Positions 34,365 to 45,216 of a DNA stretch of 64,000 nt are shown here, one piece after another (the stretch's first letter is position 1; every line of letters begins with the position of its first letter). The DNA comes from Streptomyces sp. 1-11 (GTDB lineage Bacteria > Actinomycetota > Actinomycetes > Streptomycetales > Streptomycetaceae). The position numbers were made by a program, and so were the translations under genes. The stretch is taken from assembly GCF_007176755.1 (NCBI RefSeq), contig NZ_BJTV01000006.1:409029-473028 (forward strand). Direction: 5' to 3'. Under the pieces are notes generated by a model. It had not been told where the DNA came from. It saw only the letters and a program-made list of their open reading frames with translations, and ran no database searches.

Positions 34365-37300
34365 ATGACGGGGTTCGTCGTCTCACGCGCGCGGGCACAC
34401 CGCCTGCTGCTCGGCTCCGCCCTGCTCACCGTCCTGCTGACCACCGCCGTGCTGGCGACGCTCACGGCGTACTCGGGCGCGATAGGGGACGCGGCGCTGC
34501 GCCACGTGCTGGCCGACCCGCGCAACGCTGCCGCCACCGCCCTGGTAGTCAAGGCCGACGTCCCCGCCGGCCAGCACGCCGCCGCCGACAGCGCCGTGCG
34601 CGAGGGCGCGCGGAAGACCTTCGACGGGCTGCCGGTGACCGTGCGGACGCTGCGCCGCTCGGGCCCGTACGCGCTCCCCCGGTCCCTGCGGCCGCCCGCC
34701 CGGCGCTCGGGCGACCCGGACCTGACCTACTTCGCGGCGCTGGACCGCGGCCAGGTGCGGCCCACCGCCGGGCGGCTGCCGGACAGCAGGGCCCGTGAGA
34801 TCGAGGTGGCCGTCCCGCAGGCCGCCGCCCGGCCGCTCGGGCTGAAGCCGGGAGACAGCGTCACCCTGGCCGACCGGCTCGGCGACCGGAAGGTCCGGGT
34901 GCGCGTCACCGGGCTGTACCGGCCCGCCGCCGCGAACGCGCCGTACTGGCGGCTGGACGACCTGCTCGGCCGCGGCGTGAAGCAGTCGGGATTCACCACC
35001 TACGGTCCGCTGCTCGCCGATCCCTCGGTCCTCGCCGGCGCACGGGTGACCACCGGCGGCTCGGCCTGGCTCGCCTCGGCCGACTTCGGCGCGATGACGA
35101 CCGGACGCACCGGGGAGCTGCGCGCCGCCGTGCGGGCGGGCGGCGGGGAGCTGCGCAAGGCCCCGGCCCTGCGCGGTGCCACGGCGGCGACGACCTCGCT
35201 GCCGGACGTGCTGGACCGGATCGACCGCTCGCTGCTCGTCGCCCGCTCCACCCTGCTGATCGTCGCGCTCCAGCTGGTCCTGCTCGGCGGGTACGCGCTG
35301 CTGCTGGTGGCCCGCCTGCTGAGCGCCGAACGGGCCGCCGAGACCCGGCTGCTCAGGGCGCGCGGCGCCTCCCGCCCCCGGATCGCGGCCCTCGCCGCGG
35401 CCGAGTCCCTGCTGCTCGCCCTTCCCGCGGCCCTCTGCGCGCCGCTGCTCGCCGGACCGCTCACCGGCCTGCTCACCGCCCACGGCCCGCTGTCCCGCCT
35501 CGGCCTGCGCCTCGACCTCCCGCCCGCCGGCCGCCCCGGGGTGTGGCTGGTGGCGGTGGCCGTGGCGCTGGGCTGCGCGCTGACGGTGACGCTCCCGGCG
35601 CTCACGGGCGCCGGCGCGGACCCGGCGGGGCGGCGAGCACGGCGGGGAACAGCGTCCGGCCGCACGCGCGCTCCACGTGTCCCCAGGCTGCGCGGGCGCC
35701 GTCCCGCGGGCCCGCACGGCGCCCGGCCCCGCCGCGCGGGCAGCGGTCTGGTCCCGGCCCCGCTCCGCGCGGGCGCCGACCTGGGTCTGCTCGCCGTGGC
35801 CGGGGTCGCCTACTGGCAGCTCGGGCAGCAGGGCTCCGGCGGCATCGCCACCGACCGGTCGGGGAAGCTCGGAGTGGATCCGCTGCTGGCCGCGGCGCCC
35901 GCGCTGGCGCTGCTCGCCGGGACCGTGCTGACGCTGCGGCTGCTGCCGCCGGTGGCGCGGCTCGCCGAACGGTGGGCTGCGGCCGGGCGCGGGCTGCCGG
36001 CGGCGCTGGCCGGCTGGCAGTTCAGCCGCCGTACCGCACGCGCGGCCGGACCGGTGCTGCTGCTGGTGCTCGCCGTCGCGCTCGGCATGCTGGCCATCGG
36101 CCAGGGCGCCTCCTGGAACCGCTCGCAGGACGACCAGGCCGACTTCCGCGCCGGGGCGCCGGTGCGGGTACTGGACTCCGGTCAGGGCGGACTCGGCCGC
36201 ACCGAGGTGTACGCGTCGCTGCCGCACGTCCGCGGGGCCGTGGCCGCCGTACGCGGCGAGCAGGGCCTGTCCGGGGACCGTACGGCGACCGTGCTGGCCC
36301 TGGACACCGCGCACGCGGCGGACGCGCTGCTGATGCGCCCCGACCTCGCGGACGAACCGGCGCGGTCGCTGCTGGCCGGACTGACGCCCGAGGACTCCCC
36401 GGTGGGCGCCCGGGTGCCGGCGCGGACCGCGCGGCTGCGGCTCACGGCGAGCCTGCGCAGCTCCGCCGGGCCCGGGACGACGGCCGAGGTCACGGTCCTG
36501 CTGGAGGACGGAGCCGGGGTGTCCTACCCGCTGCGGGCCGGGCTCCTGCCCGCCGACGGCCGCCCGCACACCCTCGAACTCGGCCTCGGCTCCGCCGCCG
36601 GCCCCGCACTGCTCACCGGGCTCCAGCTCGACATGACGCAGCCCGCCGGGCACGCCGAACGGCACCTCCTCACGGTCCGGGACCTGACCGCCGAGGGCGC
36701 CGACGGAACCCGGCGCCCGCTCACCCTGCCGGCGTCCTGGACCGCGGCCGTGCAGACCGGCGGCGCGGCCGTCTCCTCGCCGCGCTCCTCCCCCACCCGG
36801 CCCCGGGTCGTCTCCACGCGCCCCCTGTCCGTCTCCTACGGCACCGGCTACCTGCCGGGCACCGACACCTGGAGGATCGGCACGGTGTCCGTGCGGCTCC
36901 AGACGGCACGGCCCGCGCCGCCCGAGGTGCGGGCCGTCGCGACCGACCGGTTCCTCGGCTCGGCGGGCGCCCGTACCGGCCAGCTCCTGGACGTCATGGT
37001 CGGCGACCAGAGCCTGCCGGTGCGGATCGTCCGCTCGGTACGGGCGCTGCCCACCACCGGCGCCCCGGCGGGCTCCGCCGCCCACGACGGCGGCGCGGTA
37101 CTGCTCGACCTGCGGGCCGCGAACCGGGCGCTGCAGGCACGGGACGGGGACGGCGCCGCGCCGAACGAGTGGTGGCTGCGGACCGCGCCCGGTGACGCGG
37201 CCCGGGTGGCCGCCGCCGTACGGGCGCTGCCGGACGTCGACCCGGAGCAGGTGGTGGTCCGCGACGAGATCGCCGCCGAGCTGCGCGACGACCCCTTCGG

Positions 37301-37727
37301 CGCCGGGCCCACGGCCGCGTTCACCGCCGCCGCCGTGGTGGCGGCGGCGCTCGCCGCGGTCGGCTTCGCGGTGGGCGCCGCCGGGTCGCTGCGGGCGCGT
37401 GAGGCGGACTTCGCGGTGCTGCGCGCCCTGGGCGCCCCGCGCCGCCGGCTGGCCCGGACCGTCGCCGCCGAACTCGCCGTGCTCGTGGGCCTGGCCCTGG
37501 TGGTGGGCGCGGTCCTGGGCACCGTACTGGCCCGCGGCGTCCTGCCGTTGATCGTGCTGACCGGTGAGGCCTCCCGGCCCGTTCCCGGTCTGCTGGTCCG
37601 ACTTCCGCCCGGACAGGTGGCGTTGCTGCTGGCGGGGGTCGCCGCGGCACCGCTGGCGGTGGCCGTGGTGACGGCCCTGCGCCGGGCCGACCCGGCCCGG
37701 GCACTGCGCGAACAGGGGGGTGAGTGA
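34365..37727 (+). CDS. Large FtsX-like ABC transporter permease
   Basis: A 1120-residue membrane protein of the MacB/FtsX (ABC3) class. An N-terminal TM segment is followed by a large extracytoplasmic domain (about 60-280), a block of four TM helices (about 285-420), further helices around 465-580, a second extracytoplasmic domain (about 600-985) and a C-terminal FtsX block (AAGSLRAREADFAVLRALGA is the coupling loop). Such proteins transmit ATPase strokes to extracytoplasmic work or lipid/lipoprotein export. The substrate is unknown. The stop overlaps the next permease gene start region, so translation is coupled. Confidence 0.88.
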   Translation: MTGFVVSRARAHRLLLGSALLTVLLTTAVLATLTAYSGAIGDAALRHVLADPRNAAATALVVKADVPAGQHAAADSAVREGARKTFDGLPVTVRTLRRSGPYALPRSLRPPARRSGDPDLTYFAALDRGQVRPTAGRLPDSRAREIEVAVPQAAARPLGLKPGDSVTLADRLGDRKVRVRVTGLYRPAAANAPYWRLDDLLGRGVKQSGFTTYGPLLADPSVLAGARVTTGGSAWLASADFGAMTTGRTGELRAAVRAGGGELRKAPALRGATAATTSLPDVLDRIDRSLLVARSTLLIVALQLVLLGGYALLLVARLLSAERAAETRLLRARGASRPRIAALAAAESLLLALPAALCAPLLAGPLTGLLTAHGPLSRLGLRLDLPPAGRPGVWLVAVAVALGCALTVTLPALTGAGADPAGRRARRGTASGRTRAPRVPRLRGRRPAGPHGARPRRAGSGLVPAPLRAGADLGLLAVAGVAYWQLGQQGSGGIATDRSGKLGVDPLLAAAPALALLAGTVLTLRLLPPVARLAERWAAAGRGLPAALAGWQFSRRTARAAGPVLLLVLAVALGMLAIGQGASWNRSQDDQADFRAGAPVRVLDSGQGGLGRTEVYASLPHVRGAVAAVRGEQGLSGDRTATVLALDTAHAADALLMRPDLADEPARSLLAGLTPEDSPVGARVPARTARLRLTASLRSSAGPGTTAEVTVLLEDGAGVSYPLRAGLLPADGRPHTLELGLGSAAGPALLTGLQLDMTQPAGHAERHLLTVRDLTAEGADGTRRPLTLPASWTAAVQTGGAAVSSPRSSPTRPRVVSTRPLSVSYGTGYLPGTDTWRIGTVSVRLQTARPAPPEVRAVATDRFLGSAGARTGQLLDVMVGDQSLPVRIVRSVRALPTTGAPAGSAAHDGGAVLLDLRAANRALQARDGDGAAPNEWWLRTAPGDAARVAAAVRALPDVDPEQVVVRDEIAAELRDDPFGAGPTAAFTAAAVVAAALAAVGFAVGAAGSLRAREADFAVLRALGAPRRRLARTVAAELAVLVGLALVVGAVLGTVLARGVLPLIVLTGEASRPVPGLLVRLPPGQVALLLAGVAAAPLAVAVVTALRRADPARALREQGGE

Positions 37728-37728
37728 C

Positions 37729-40446
37729 GTGCGTTCGGTACCGGCCGCGGTCGCGCCCTGGGTGCGGACCCGGCTGCGGTCCGCGCCCGGGGCCGCGCTG
37801 GCGCTCGCGCTGCTGGTCGCGCTGACCGCCTGCCTGGCGGGGGCGCTGCCGCGCGCGGTCGACCGGTACGAGGACGCGGGCCTGCGGCACGCCCTCGACC
37901 AGGCGCACCCCGAGCGCACCACCGTGCGGGCGACCGCGGCCATGCCGGACTACGGCTCGTCCGGCGAGAACCCGGACGTCTCGTTCGGTCCGCGGGTCCT
38001 CGAACGGAAGTTCCGCGCGCTGCTGCCGGTGGTGGACGCCTCGGTGCCCGTCGACCCCGGCCAGTCGGCCTACGGCGTCACCACCGAGGAGGGCAGCACC
38101 GTGACCGAACCGTGGCTCCCCCGCCCGACGGGCCTGCCCGCCAAGGTCACACTGGTCGCGCAGAGCGGCCTGGCCGGACACGCGCGCGTCCGCGAGGGCC
38201 GGCTGCCGCGCGCCCCGGGCCGGGTGGACGTGGACACCCCCGAGACGGAGGCCGCCGTCTCCGCGGCCACCGCCAGGACCCTGCACATCAAGGTGGGGTC
38301 GGTCATCCGCGTGCCCCACTTCACCGGCACCCTCACCGTCCGGATCTCCGGGATCCTCCTCCCGCGCGACCCGGCCGGCGCCTACTGGTCGACGATGCCG
38401 CTGCTGCGCACCCCCGCGCTGGAACGGCTGCCCGAGCCCGGCCCACCGCAGACCTACTGGCACGGCGCGCTCCTGCTGCCCCCGGAGGCGACCCTCACCC
38501 TGCTGGGCGGCGAGAAGGCCCCGTACCGCTACTGGAACTTCGCCCCGCGCCCCGGCAGCCGGCACGCCCACGACCTCGGCCGGCTGCGGACCGCCGTCGC
38601 GACGCTCGAGTCCGGTCCGGGCCTGCGGCGGGCCCGTGCCCTCGCCGATCCGGACCTGGACGTGAGCACCGGTCTGGACGACGTGGTCATCGCCTTCTCG
38701 CGGCTGCGCTCGGGCATCTCACCCCTGGTCGGGGTGGCAGCGGCCGGCACCGCCACGGTCGCCGCCGTCGTCCTGCTCATGACGGGCGGCCTGGCGGCCG
38801 ACCGGCGCCGCGCCGAACTCGCCCTGCTGCGCGCCCGCGGCGCCTCCCTGCCCGGTCTCACCGGCCGGCTCCTGGCCGAGACCGCCGTGGTCGCCGTACC
38901 CGCCGGGGCGGTGGGCCTCGCGGCCGCCCTCGTCCTCGTGCCCGGCCCTCGTGCCGGTCTCGCCGTCGCCGCCGCCGGCGCCGTCACCCTCGCCGCCTGC
39001 GCCGCCCTTCCGCTGCACGCCGTGCTCGCCCACCGCTCGGTGCGGCTGGCCGGTCCCCGGGAGGACATGGCCTCGGCACGCCCCTCCCGCCGCCGCACGG
39101 TCGCCGAGCTGACCCTGCTGGCACTGGCGGCCGGGGCGGTGGCCACACTGCGCGCCCAGGGCACCTCGGCCGGCCGGCTGGTCTCCCTCGCGCCGGTGCT
39201 GACCGGCGTCATCGCGGCCCTGCTGCTGCTCCGCCTCTACCCGCTGCTGCTGCGCCGCCTGGCCCGCCCGGCCGGCCGGCTGCGGGGTGCGGTGGCCCCG
39301 CTCTCCCTGGCCCGCGCGGGCCGCACCCGGGCCTCGGCGGTACTGCCGCTGCTGGCCCTGCTGACCGCCCTGACCACCGCGGCCTTCGGCGGCTCGGTCC
39401 TGGCGGGCGTGGCCGAGGCCCGGGACCACGCGGCGCTGCTGACCGTCGGCGCCGACGGCCGCCTGGACTCCGCCACCGCGCTGCCGGCCGGACTGGCCGG
39501 CCGGATCGGCGCCGTGCCCGGGGTACGCGCGGTGACCGCGGCGGCCATCGCCTACGACGCGAAACCGGCGGACGGCGTCGACACGGTGCCCCTCGTGGGG
39601 GTCGACCCGCGCGCGTACGCGGAGCTGACGGCCCGCACGGGCCTCGGCACCATCACGGCCGAGGAGTTGAGGGGCCGGGCCGCGCACCCGCTCCCGGCCC
39701 TCGCGTCCCCGGCCGTCGCACGGAACTACGGCACCCGGAGCCCCTTCCCGGTCAGGCTGGCGGACGGCAGCGCCGTCACCGTCCGGATCACCGCCGTCCA
39801 CGACGGCACCCCGGCCGCGCCCACCGGCGACTTCCTGCTGGTGGACCGCGCCGGGCTCCCGTCGTCCGCCGCCCGGCCCACGACGCTGCTGCTGACCGGC
39901 GCCCACCCGGACGCCGCCGCGCTGCGCCGCGCGGCCCCCGCCCCGGCCACGGTCCGGCTCCTCGCCGAGGAGCGCGCCCGGTACGCCGACTCGCCCCTGC
40001 AGACCGGCGCCGGGCACGTCTACACGGCGGCGGTGGCGGCGGGCGCCGGCTTCGCCGTCCTCGCCCTGCTGCTCGCCCTGCTGCGGGCGGCCCCCGAACG
40101 CGCCGCTCTGCTGGCCCGGCTGCGCACCATGGGGCTCACCCGGGCCCAGGGCCGCCGCCTCCTCGTCCTGGAGTCCCTCCCGCAGGCCGTCCTCGCCGCG
40201 GCCGGCGGCACCCTGACCGGCTGGGCCACGGTGCACCTGCTCTCCCCGGGCATCGACCTGACGACCATCGCCCTCACCTCGTCCCAGACCCCGGCGGGCA
40301 GGGCCTTCCTCCGCCCGGACCCCTGGTCCCTGACCCTCCCCGCCCTCGCGGTCGTGGCCCTGGCGGTCGGAGTCGCGACCACCCAGGCCTGGTGGACGAG
40401 CCGCCGCGGCTCGGTCCGGGAACTACGAGCAGGAGACCCCCGATGA
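37729..40446 (+). CDS. Second large FtsX-like ABC permease
   Basis: A 905-residue protein with the same plan: an N-terminal helix, an extracytoplasmic domain (about 45-320), TM blocks around 325-530 with the loop RRRAELALLRARGASLPGLT, a second extracytoplasmic domain and a C-terminal block with LARLRTMGLTRAQGRRLLVL. The GTG at 37729 is preferred because AGGGGGG lies 8 bases upstream; GTG at 37720 is in frame. It pairs with the preceding permease as a heterodimer. Its stop overlaps a small low-complexity reading frame (ATGA). Confidence 0.87.
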   Translation: MRSVPAAVAPWVRTRLRSAPGAALALALLVALTACLAGALPRAVDRYEDAGLRHALDQAHPERTTVRATAAMPDYGSSGENPDVSFGPRVLERKFRALLPVVDASVPVDPGQSAYGVTTEEGSTVTEPWLPRPTGLPAKVTLVAQSGLAGHARVREGRLPRAPGRVDVDTPETEAAVSAATARTLHIKVGSVIRVPHFTGTLTVRISGILLPRDPAGAYWSTMPLLRTPALERLPEPGPPQTYWHGALLLPPEATLTLLGGEKAPYRYWNFAPRPGSRHAHDLGRLRTAVATLESGPGLRRARALADPDLDVSTGLDDVVIAFSRLRSGISPLVGVAAAGTATVAAVVLLMTGGLAADRRRAELALLRARGASLPGLTGRLLAETAVVAVPAGAVGLAAALVLVPGPRAGLAVAAAGAVTLAACAALPLHAVLAHRSVRLAGPREDMASARPSRRRTVAELTLLALAAGAVATLRAQGTSAGRLVSLAPVLTGVIAALLLLRLYPLLLRRLARPAGRLRGAVAPLSLARAGRTRASAVLPLLALLTALTTAAFGGSVLAGVAEARDHAALLTVGADGRLDSATALPAGLAGRIGAVPGVRAVTAAAIAYDAKPADGVDTVPLVGVDPRAYAELTARTGLGTITAEELRGRAAHPLPALASPAVARNYGTRSPFPVRLADGSAVTVRITAVHDGTPAAPTGDFLLVDRAGLPSSAARPTTLLLTGAHPDAAALRRAAPAPATVRLLAEERARYADSPLQTGAGHVYTAAVAAGAGFAVLALLLALLRAAPERAALLARLRTMGLTRAQGRRLLVLESLPQAVLAAAGGTLTGWATVHLLSPGIDLTTIALTSSQTPAGRAFLRPDPWSLTLPALAVVALAVGVATTQAWWTSRRGSVRELRAGDPR

Positions 40447-40685
40447 CCCCGCGCCCGGCCACAGGCCCGACCACTCGCCCCCAGACCCCGCACAGCCGTC
40501 TCCGGCCGCCCGCGGGCCTGCGTGGCACCGCGGCCAGGGGCAGGCGCGCCCGCACGGCTGCGGGCCTGCGCGCCACCACGGCCACGAGCCTGCGTGCCCA
40601 AACTGCTGCGCGCCCGCGTGCCGCCGCGGGCGCCGGTCCGCAGAACAGCTTCGCCCAGCGCCGGCCCACGCAGGAGACCCCATGA
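40443..40685 (+). CDS. Possible 80-codon low-complexity coupler ORF
   Basis: An ATG overlapping the permease stop (ATGA) opens an 80-codon frame that ends in a TGA overlapping the ATPase ATG (ATGA). The product would be Arg/Ala/Thr/Pro-rich, with degenerate repeats such as GLRGTAARG and GLRATTATS. No domain is visible. Both overlaps suggest it is translated to couple permease and ATPase synthesis, but it could be just a stop-free GC-rich spacer. It resembles in layout the spacer frame at 9649-10200. Confidence 0.4.
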   Translation: MTPRPATGPTTRPQTPHSRLRPPAGLRGTAARGRRARTAAGLRATTATSLRAQTAARPRAAAGAGPQNSFAQRRPTQETP

Positions 40686-41668
40686 CAGCCGACCCCGCAG
40701 CCACACCGGCGGACACCACCCTCACCGACCTCACCACCCGCCTCACCGAGTCCCGCAACCGCCCCGCCTACGGCCACGACGCCCTCATCACCTGCGACCG
40801 CCTGGTCCGCATCTTCAGCGCGGACGGCATCGAGGTACAGGCCCTCCAGGGCCTGGACCTCCTGGTCCGCGAGGGCGAGTTGATGGCCCTCGTGGGCGCC
40901 TCGGGCAGCGGCAAGTCCACCCTCATGAACATCCTCGCCGGCCTGGACACCCCCACCGCCGGCGGAGCCCACGTGGCCGGCCGCGACCTGCTCACCATGA
41001 CCGCCAAGGACCGCCTCGCCTACCGCCGCGAGGTCGTCGGCTTCGTCTGGCAGCAGACCTCCCGCAACCTCCTGCCGTACCTCACCGCGGCCCAGAACGT
41101 GGCGCTCCCCCTGCAGCTCTCCGGCACCCGCGTCCGCCGCCGCGCCCGCGCCGAACGCGCCCTGGAACTGCTGGACCTGCTCCAGGTGGCCGACTGCCGC
41201 GACCGGCACCCGCACGAGATGTCCGGCGGCCAGCAGCAGCGCACCGCGATCGCCGTGGCCCTCGCGAACTCCCCCGCGGTCCTGCTCGCCGACGAGCCCA
41301 CCGGCGAACTCGACTCGCACACGGCCGCGCAGATCTTCGACGCGTTCCGCACGGCGAACGAGACCCTCGGCACCACCATCGTGATCGTCACCCACGACCA
41401 GGCGGTGGCCGGCGAGGTCCGCCGCACGGTGGCCATCCGGGACGGCCGTACCTCCACCGAGGTGCTGCGCCGCAGCCAGGTGGACGCCACGACCGGCCAC
41501 GAGACGGTGGTCGCCCGCGAGTACGCCATGCTCGACCGCGCGGGCCGCCTGCAGTTGCCCGCCGAGTACACGCGGGCCCTGAACATGCGCGACCGAGTGG
41601 CCCTGGAACTGGAACCGGACCACATCGGGGTGTGGCCGGACGACAGCGACGAGAGACGACCGGACTGA
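40682..41668 (+). CDS. ABC transporter ATPase with C-terminal AbrB-like domain
   Basis: A 328-residue protein. The ATPase domain is of the MacB/LolD type: Walker A GASGSGKST, Q-loop FVWQQTSRN, signature MSGGQQQRTAIA, Walker B VLLADEPTGELD and H-loop VTHDQAVAG. At about residues 282-320 a tail reads LDRAGRLQLPAEYTRALNMR then DRVALELEPDHIGVWP. This fits the SpoVT/AbrB swapped-hairpin pattern (xKGRxxIPxxxRxxLxxxxGDxV). It serves the two large permeases upstream. The fusion may add DNA binding or dimerisation and is unusual. Confidence 0.88.
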   Translation: MTADPAATPADTTLTDLTTRLTESRNRPAYGHDALITCDRLVRIFSADGIEVQALQGLDLLVREGELMALVGASGSGKSTLMNILAGLDTPTAGGAHVAGRDLLTMTAKDRLAYRREVVGFVWQQTSRNLLPYLTAAQNVALPLQLSGTRVRRRARAERALELLDLLQVADCRDRHPHEMSGGQQQRTAIAVALANSPAVLLADEPTGELDSHTAAQIFDAFRTANETLGTTIVIVTHDQAVAGEVRRTVAIRDGRTSTEVLRRSQVDATTGHETVVAREYAMLDRAGRLQLPAEYTRALNMRDRVALELEPDHIGVWPDDSDERRPD

Positions 41669-41758
41669 CGGACCGGACTGAGGAGACGACCGGACTGACG
41701 AGGCGACCGGAGAGGTCGGGCGACCGGGCCGCAGAAGTGACCGCGCCCGCGCGGCCCC

Positions 41759-42436
41759 TCAGCGCACGCTGACACCCAGCGCGCCGAGCCCCGCCCGGCG
41801 CAGCGCGACGGACCCGTAGGGGGTCCGCAGCCTCAGCCACGCCCCCGAGGAGAACAGCCCGGTGTCGGCCGCACCGGTCCCCGGCCGCAGGAAGCCCAAG
41901 GACTGGGCCGCGTGTACGGCCCGCAGCGGAAGCCGGCTGCCGCCGACCTCCCGGGACCAGATGTCCCGCCCTATCCGGTCCAGCTCCGCGCGGGTGCGCC
42001 GCTCCGACGGCAGTTCCTCCGTACGGGACCGGAACTCGGCGACGGCCTCGGCGACCGTCCTGCGCAGCGCGTCCGGCAGCGGCAGCCCCGGCTCGGGCCG
42101 CCAGCCGCCGCGCGGCGGCAGCAGGCCGGCCCACGGCGGCCCGGTGACCGTGGCCGGCACGGCGGCGGTGGCCGCCTGCTCGTCCAGGGACTCAAGGAAC
42201 TCGCCGGCCGAGACGGTGACGTCGAGCGTGACGTCCAGCCCGTCCTCGTAAGGCTTGGCGAGCCGCACCGCGCGGATCGTCAGCACTTCGAAGGACGGCG
42301 GCCGGCCGAACACGGCGAGCGCCGTACCGGCCGCCTGCAGGCGCACCGCGGCCCCACGGTCGTAGTGGAGCAACCTGGAGAGGAAGGCGGCGAGGTCGGC
42401 CGCCTCCGTCTCGTCGGCGAGGTGCAGGACCGTCAT
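41759..42436 (-). CDS. Conserved protein of unknown function
   Basis: A 225-residue soluble protein without signal peptide or TM helix, and I recognise no family. It has an N-terminal part TVLHLADETEAADLAAFLSR, a middle beta-rich part with LDVTLDVTVSAGEFLESLDE, and a C-terminal part with WSREVGGSRLPLRAVHAAQSLGFL. Its ATG overlaps the stop of the thioesterase gene (ATGA), so the two are co-translated and may work in one pathway. Confidence 0.75.
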   Translation of the reverse strand: MTVLHLADETEAADLAAFLSRLLHYDRGAAVRLQAAGTALAVFGRPPSFEVLTIRAVRLAKPYEDGLDVTLDVTVSAGEFLESLDEQAATAAVPATVTGPPWAGLLPPRGGWRPEPGLPLPDALRRTVAEAVAEFRSRTEELPSERRTRAELDRIGRDIWSREVGGSRLPLRAVHAAQSLGFLRPGTGAADTGLFSSGAWLRLRTPYGSVALRRAGLGALGVSVR

Positions 42437-42861
42437 GCGGCGACGGCCTCCTCCGAGGACTTCGCGTCCTCGGCGGCGTCCGTGTACTCCTGGAGGAACT
42501 CCCGCTCCTCCGGGGTGATCCGGCGCGGCCGCTGTGCCTCGAAGTCGAACGGCACGATGACGGTGGAGGCCCGTACGTAGACGAGATCCCCGTCCTTCAC
42601 CTCGTAGGAGATGGTGAAGGACGCGGCACGGATCTCGGTGACCCACAGCTCGATGTCCACCGGGTGGTGCCGGTGGACGAGCTGCCGCTTGTAGTCGATC
42701 TCGTGGCGCGCCACCACGGACCCCTGCTTGAACTCCTTGTCCGGGCGGAACAGGAAGTCGATACGGGCCTCCTCCAGATAGCGGAGGAACACCACGTTGT
42801 TGACGTGGCCGTACGCGTCCATGTCCGCCCAGCGCAGCGGGCAGCGGTAGATGTGGCGCAA
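42433..42861 (-). CDS. Hot-dog fold acyl-CoA thioesterase (4HBT family)
   Basis: A 142-residue single hot-dog domain enzyme. The diagnostic segment is RWADMDAYGHVNNVVFLRYL, with the catalytic Asp in the DxDxxGHVNN motif of the YbgC/FadM group, followed by ARIDFLF. It hydrolyses an acyl-CoA; chain length is not predictable. It is transcribed with the downstream 225-aa gene and lies 6 bases after the ettA stop, so it probably belongs to the ettA transcript. Confidence 0.9.
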   Translation of the reverse strand: MRHIYRCPLRWADMDAYGHVNNVVFLRYLEEARIDFLFRPDKEFKQGSVVARHEIDYKRQLVHRHHPVDIELWVTEIRAASFTISYEVKDGDLVYVRASTVIVPFDFEAQRPRRITPEEREFLQEYTDAAEDAKSSEEAVAA

Positions 42862-42867
42862 GACCGA

Positions 42868-44532
<1,665 letters not shown>

Positions 44533-44863
44533 GAGAAACCGTCCGGCAGCTTGAAATCTGGCAGTGGGCAGATACACCCCATCTTGCCGTACCGCCACCC
44601 CTGTGCGGAAACGCGTATGACGTGGGGGCTCTGACCTGGGGGTTTCAGCACAGTGAGCCGGCCTTGTCCGTTGCCGGCTCCGTCGCCGAGGCGTCCGGCT
44701 CTCCTCGCCCGCCGTTTCGTTCCGACGGGGCGCGGCTCGCAGGCGGCCCCGAGCATGGGACCGAGCCAGGGGCGTTCCGGGCACAAGTCGTGCCGATGTG
44801 GAGCAAAGTGGTTGCAGGGGGCGGCGAAGAAGTCGGAGCGGGAGGGAGAACAGGAGGACCGTT
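44533..44863. promoter_or_regulatory. Divergent intergenic region ettA / small membrane protein
   Basis: These 331 bases carry the 5' regions of ettA (minus) and the 65-aa gene (plus). A good ribosome site AGGAGG is at about 44852-44857. I see no clear RNA gene, operator or terminator. Confidence 0.4.
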
Positions 44864-45061
44864 GTGACCGTCCTCGCGATCCTTCTCTTCATCATCGGGA
44901 CGCTTCTGATCCTCGTGGGAGCACTCCTGATCCTGATCGGGACGTTCTTGATCGCTCTAGGGGTGATCTTGATCTTCATGGGGCTGGCCCTGATCGCCAT
45001 AGGTGTGTTCCTGCTGATCCGGAGGTTCCTCGGTCGTGATCGGACTCGGTCTCACACCTGA
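44864..45061 (+). CDS. Tiny glycine-heptad hydrophobic membrane protein
   Basis: A 65-residue protein that is almost entirely membrane-embedded. From residue 7 to 50 a glycine recurs exactly every seventh position, in units such as GTLLILV, GALLILI, GTFLIAL and GVILIFM, giving six or seven registered glycines. It ends in a basic tail RRFLGRDRTRSHT. Glycines in register support tight helix packing (glycine-zipper type), either as a hairpin of two helices or as an oligomer. The GTG at 44864 has AGGAGG about 7 bases upstream. I do not recognise a family. Confidence 0.7.
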   Translation: MTVLAILLFIIGTLLILVGALLILIGTFLIALGVILIFMGLALIAIGVFLLIRRFLGRDRTRSHT

Positions 45062-45133
45062 CCGCCCTGAGGGCCGCCGCGTACGGCCGCCGAACCGGTC
45101 GGGCACGGCACGGTGCCCGGCCGAAGGGCCCAG

Positions 45134-45216
45134 CCGGAGCGCCCGGCCAGAGGGCGTGCCGTCTCACCGGAGCGCCCGGCCAGAGGGGGCGTGCCGTCTC
45201 ACCGGAGCGCCCGGCC
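45134..45216. repeat. Tandem repeat copying the brkB 3' end
   Basis: CCGGAGCGCCCGGCCAGAGGG followed by CGTGCCGTCTCA forms a 33-bp unit at 45134-45166 and a 35-bp unit at 45167-45201, with a partial third copy at 45202-45216. On the minus strand the unit contains the last codons and TGA stop of the BrkB-family gene, so that gene's end is duplicated downstream of its stop. Confidence 0.8.

Noticed and set aside
44533..44863. Possible riboswitch or small RNA upstream of ettA
   Set aside because: No recognisable conserved motif or strong terminator hairpin was found in these bases.
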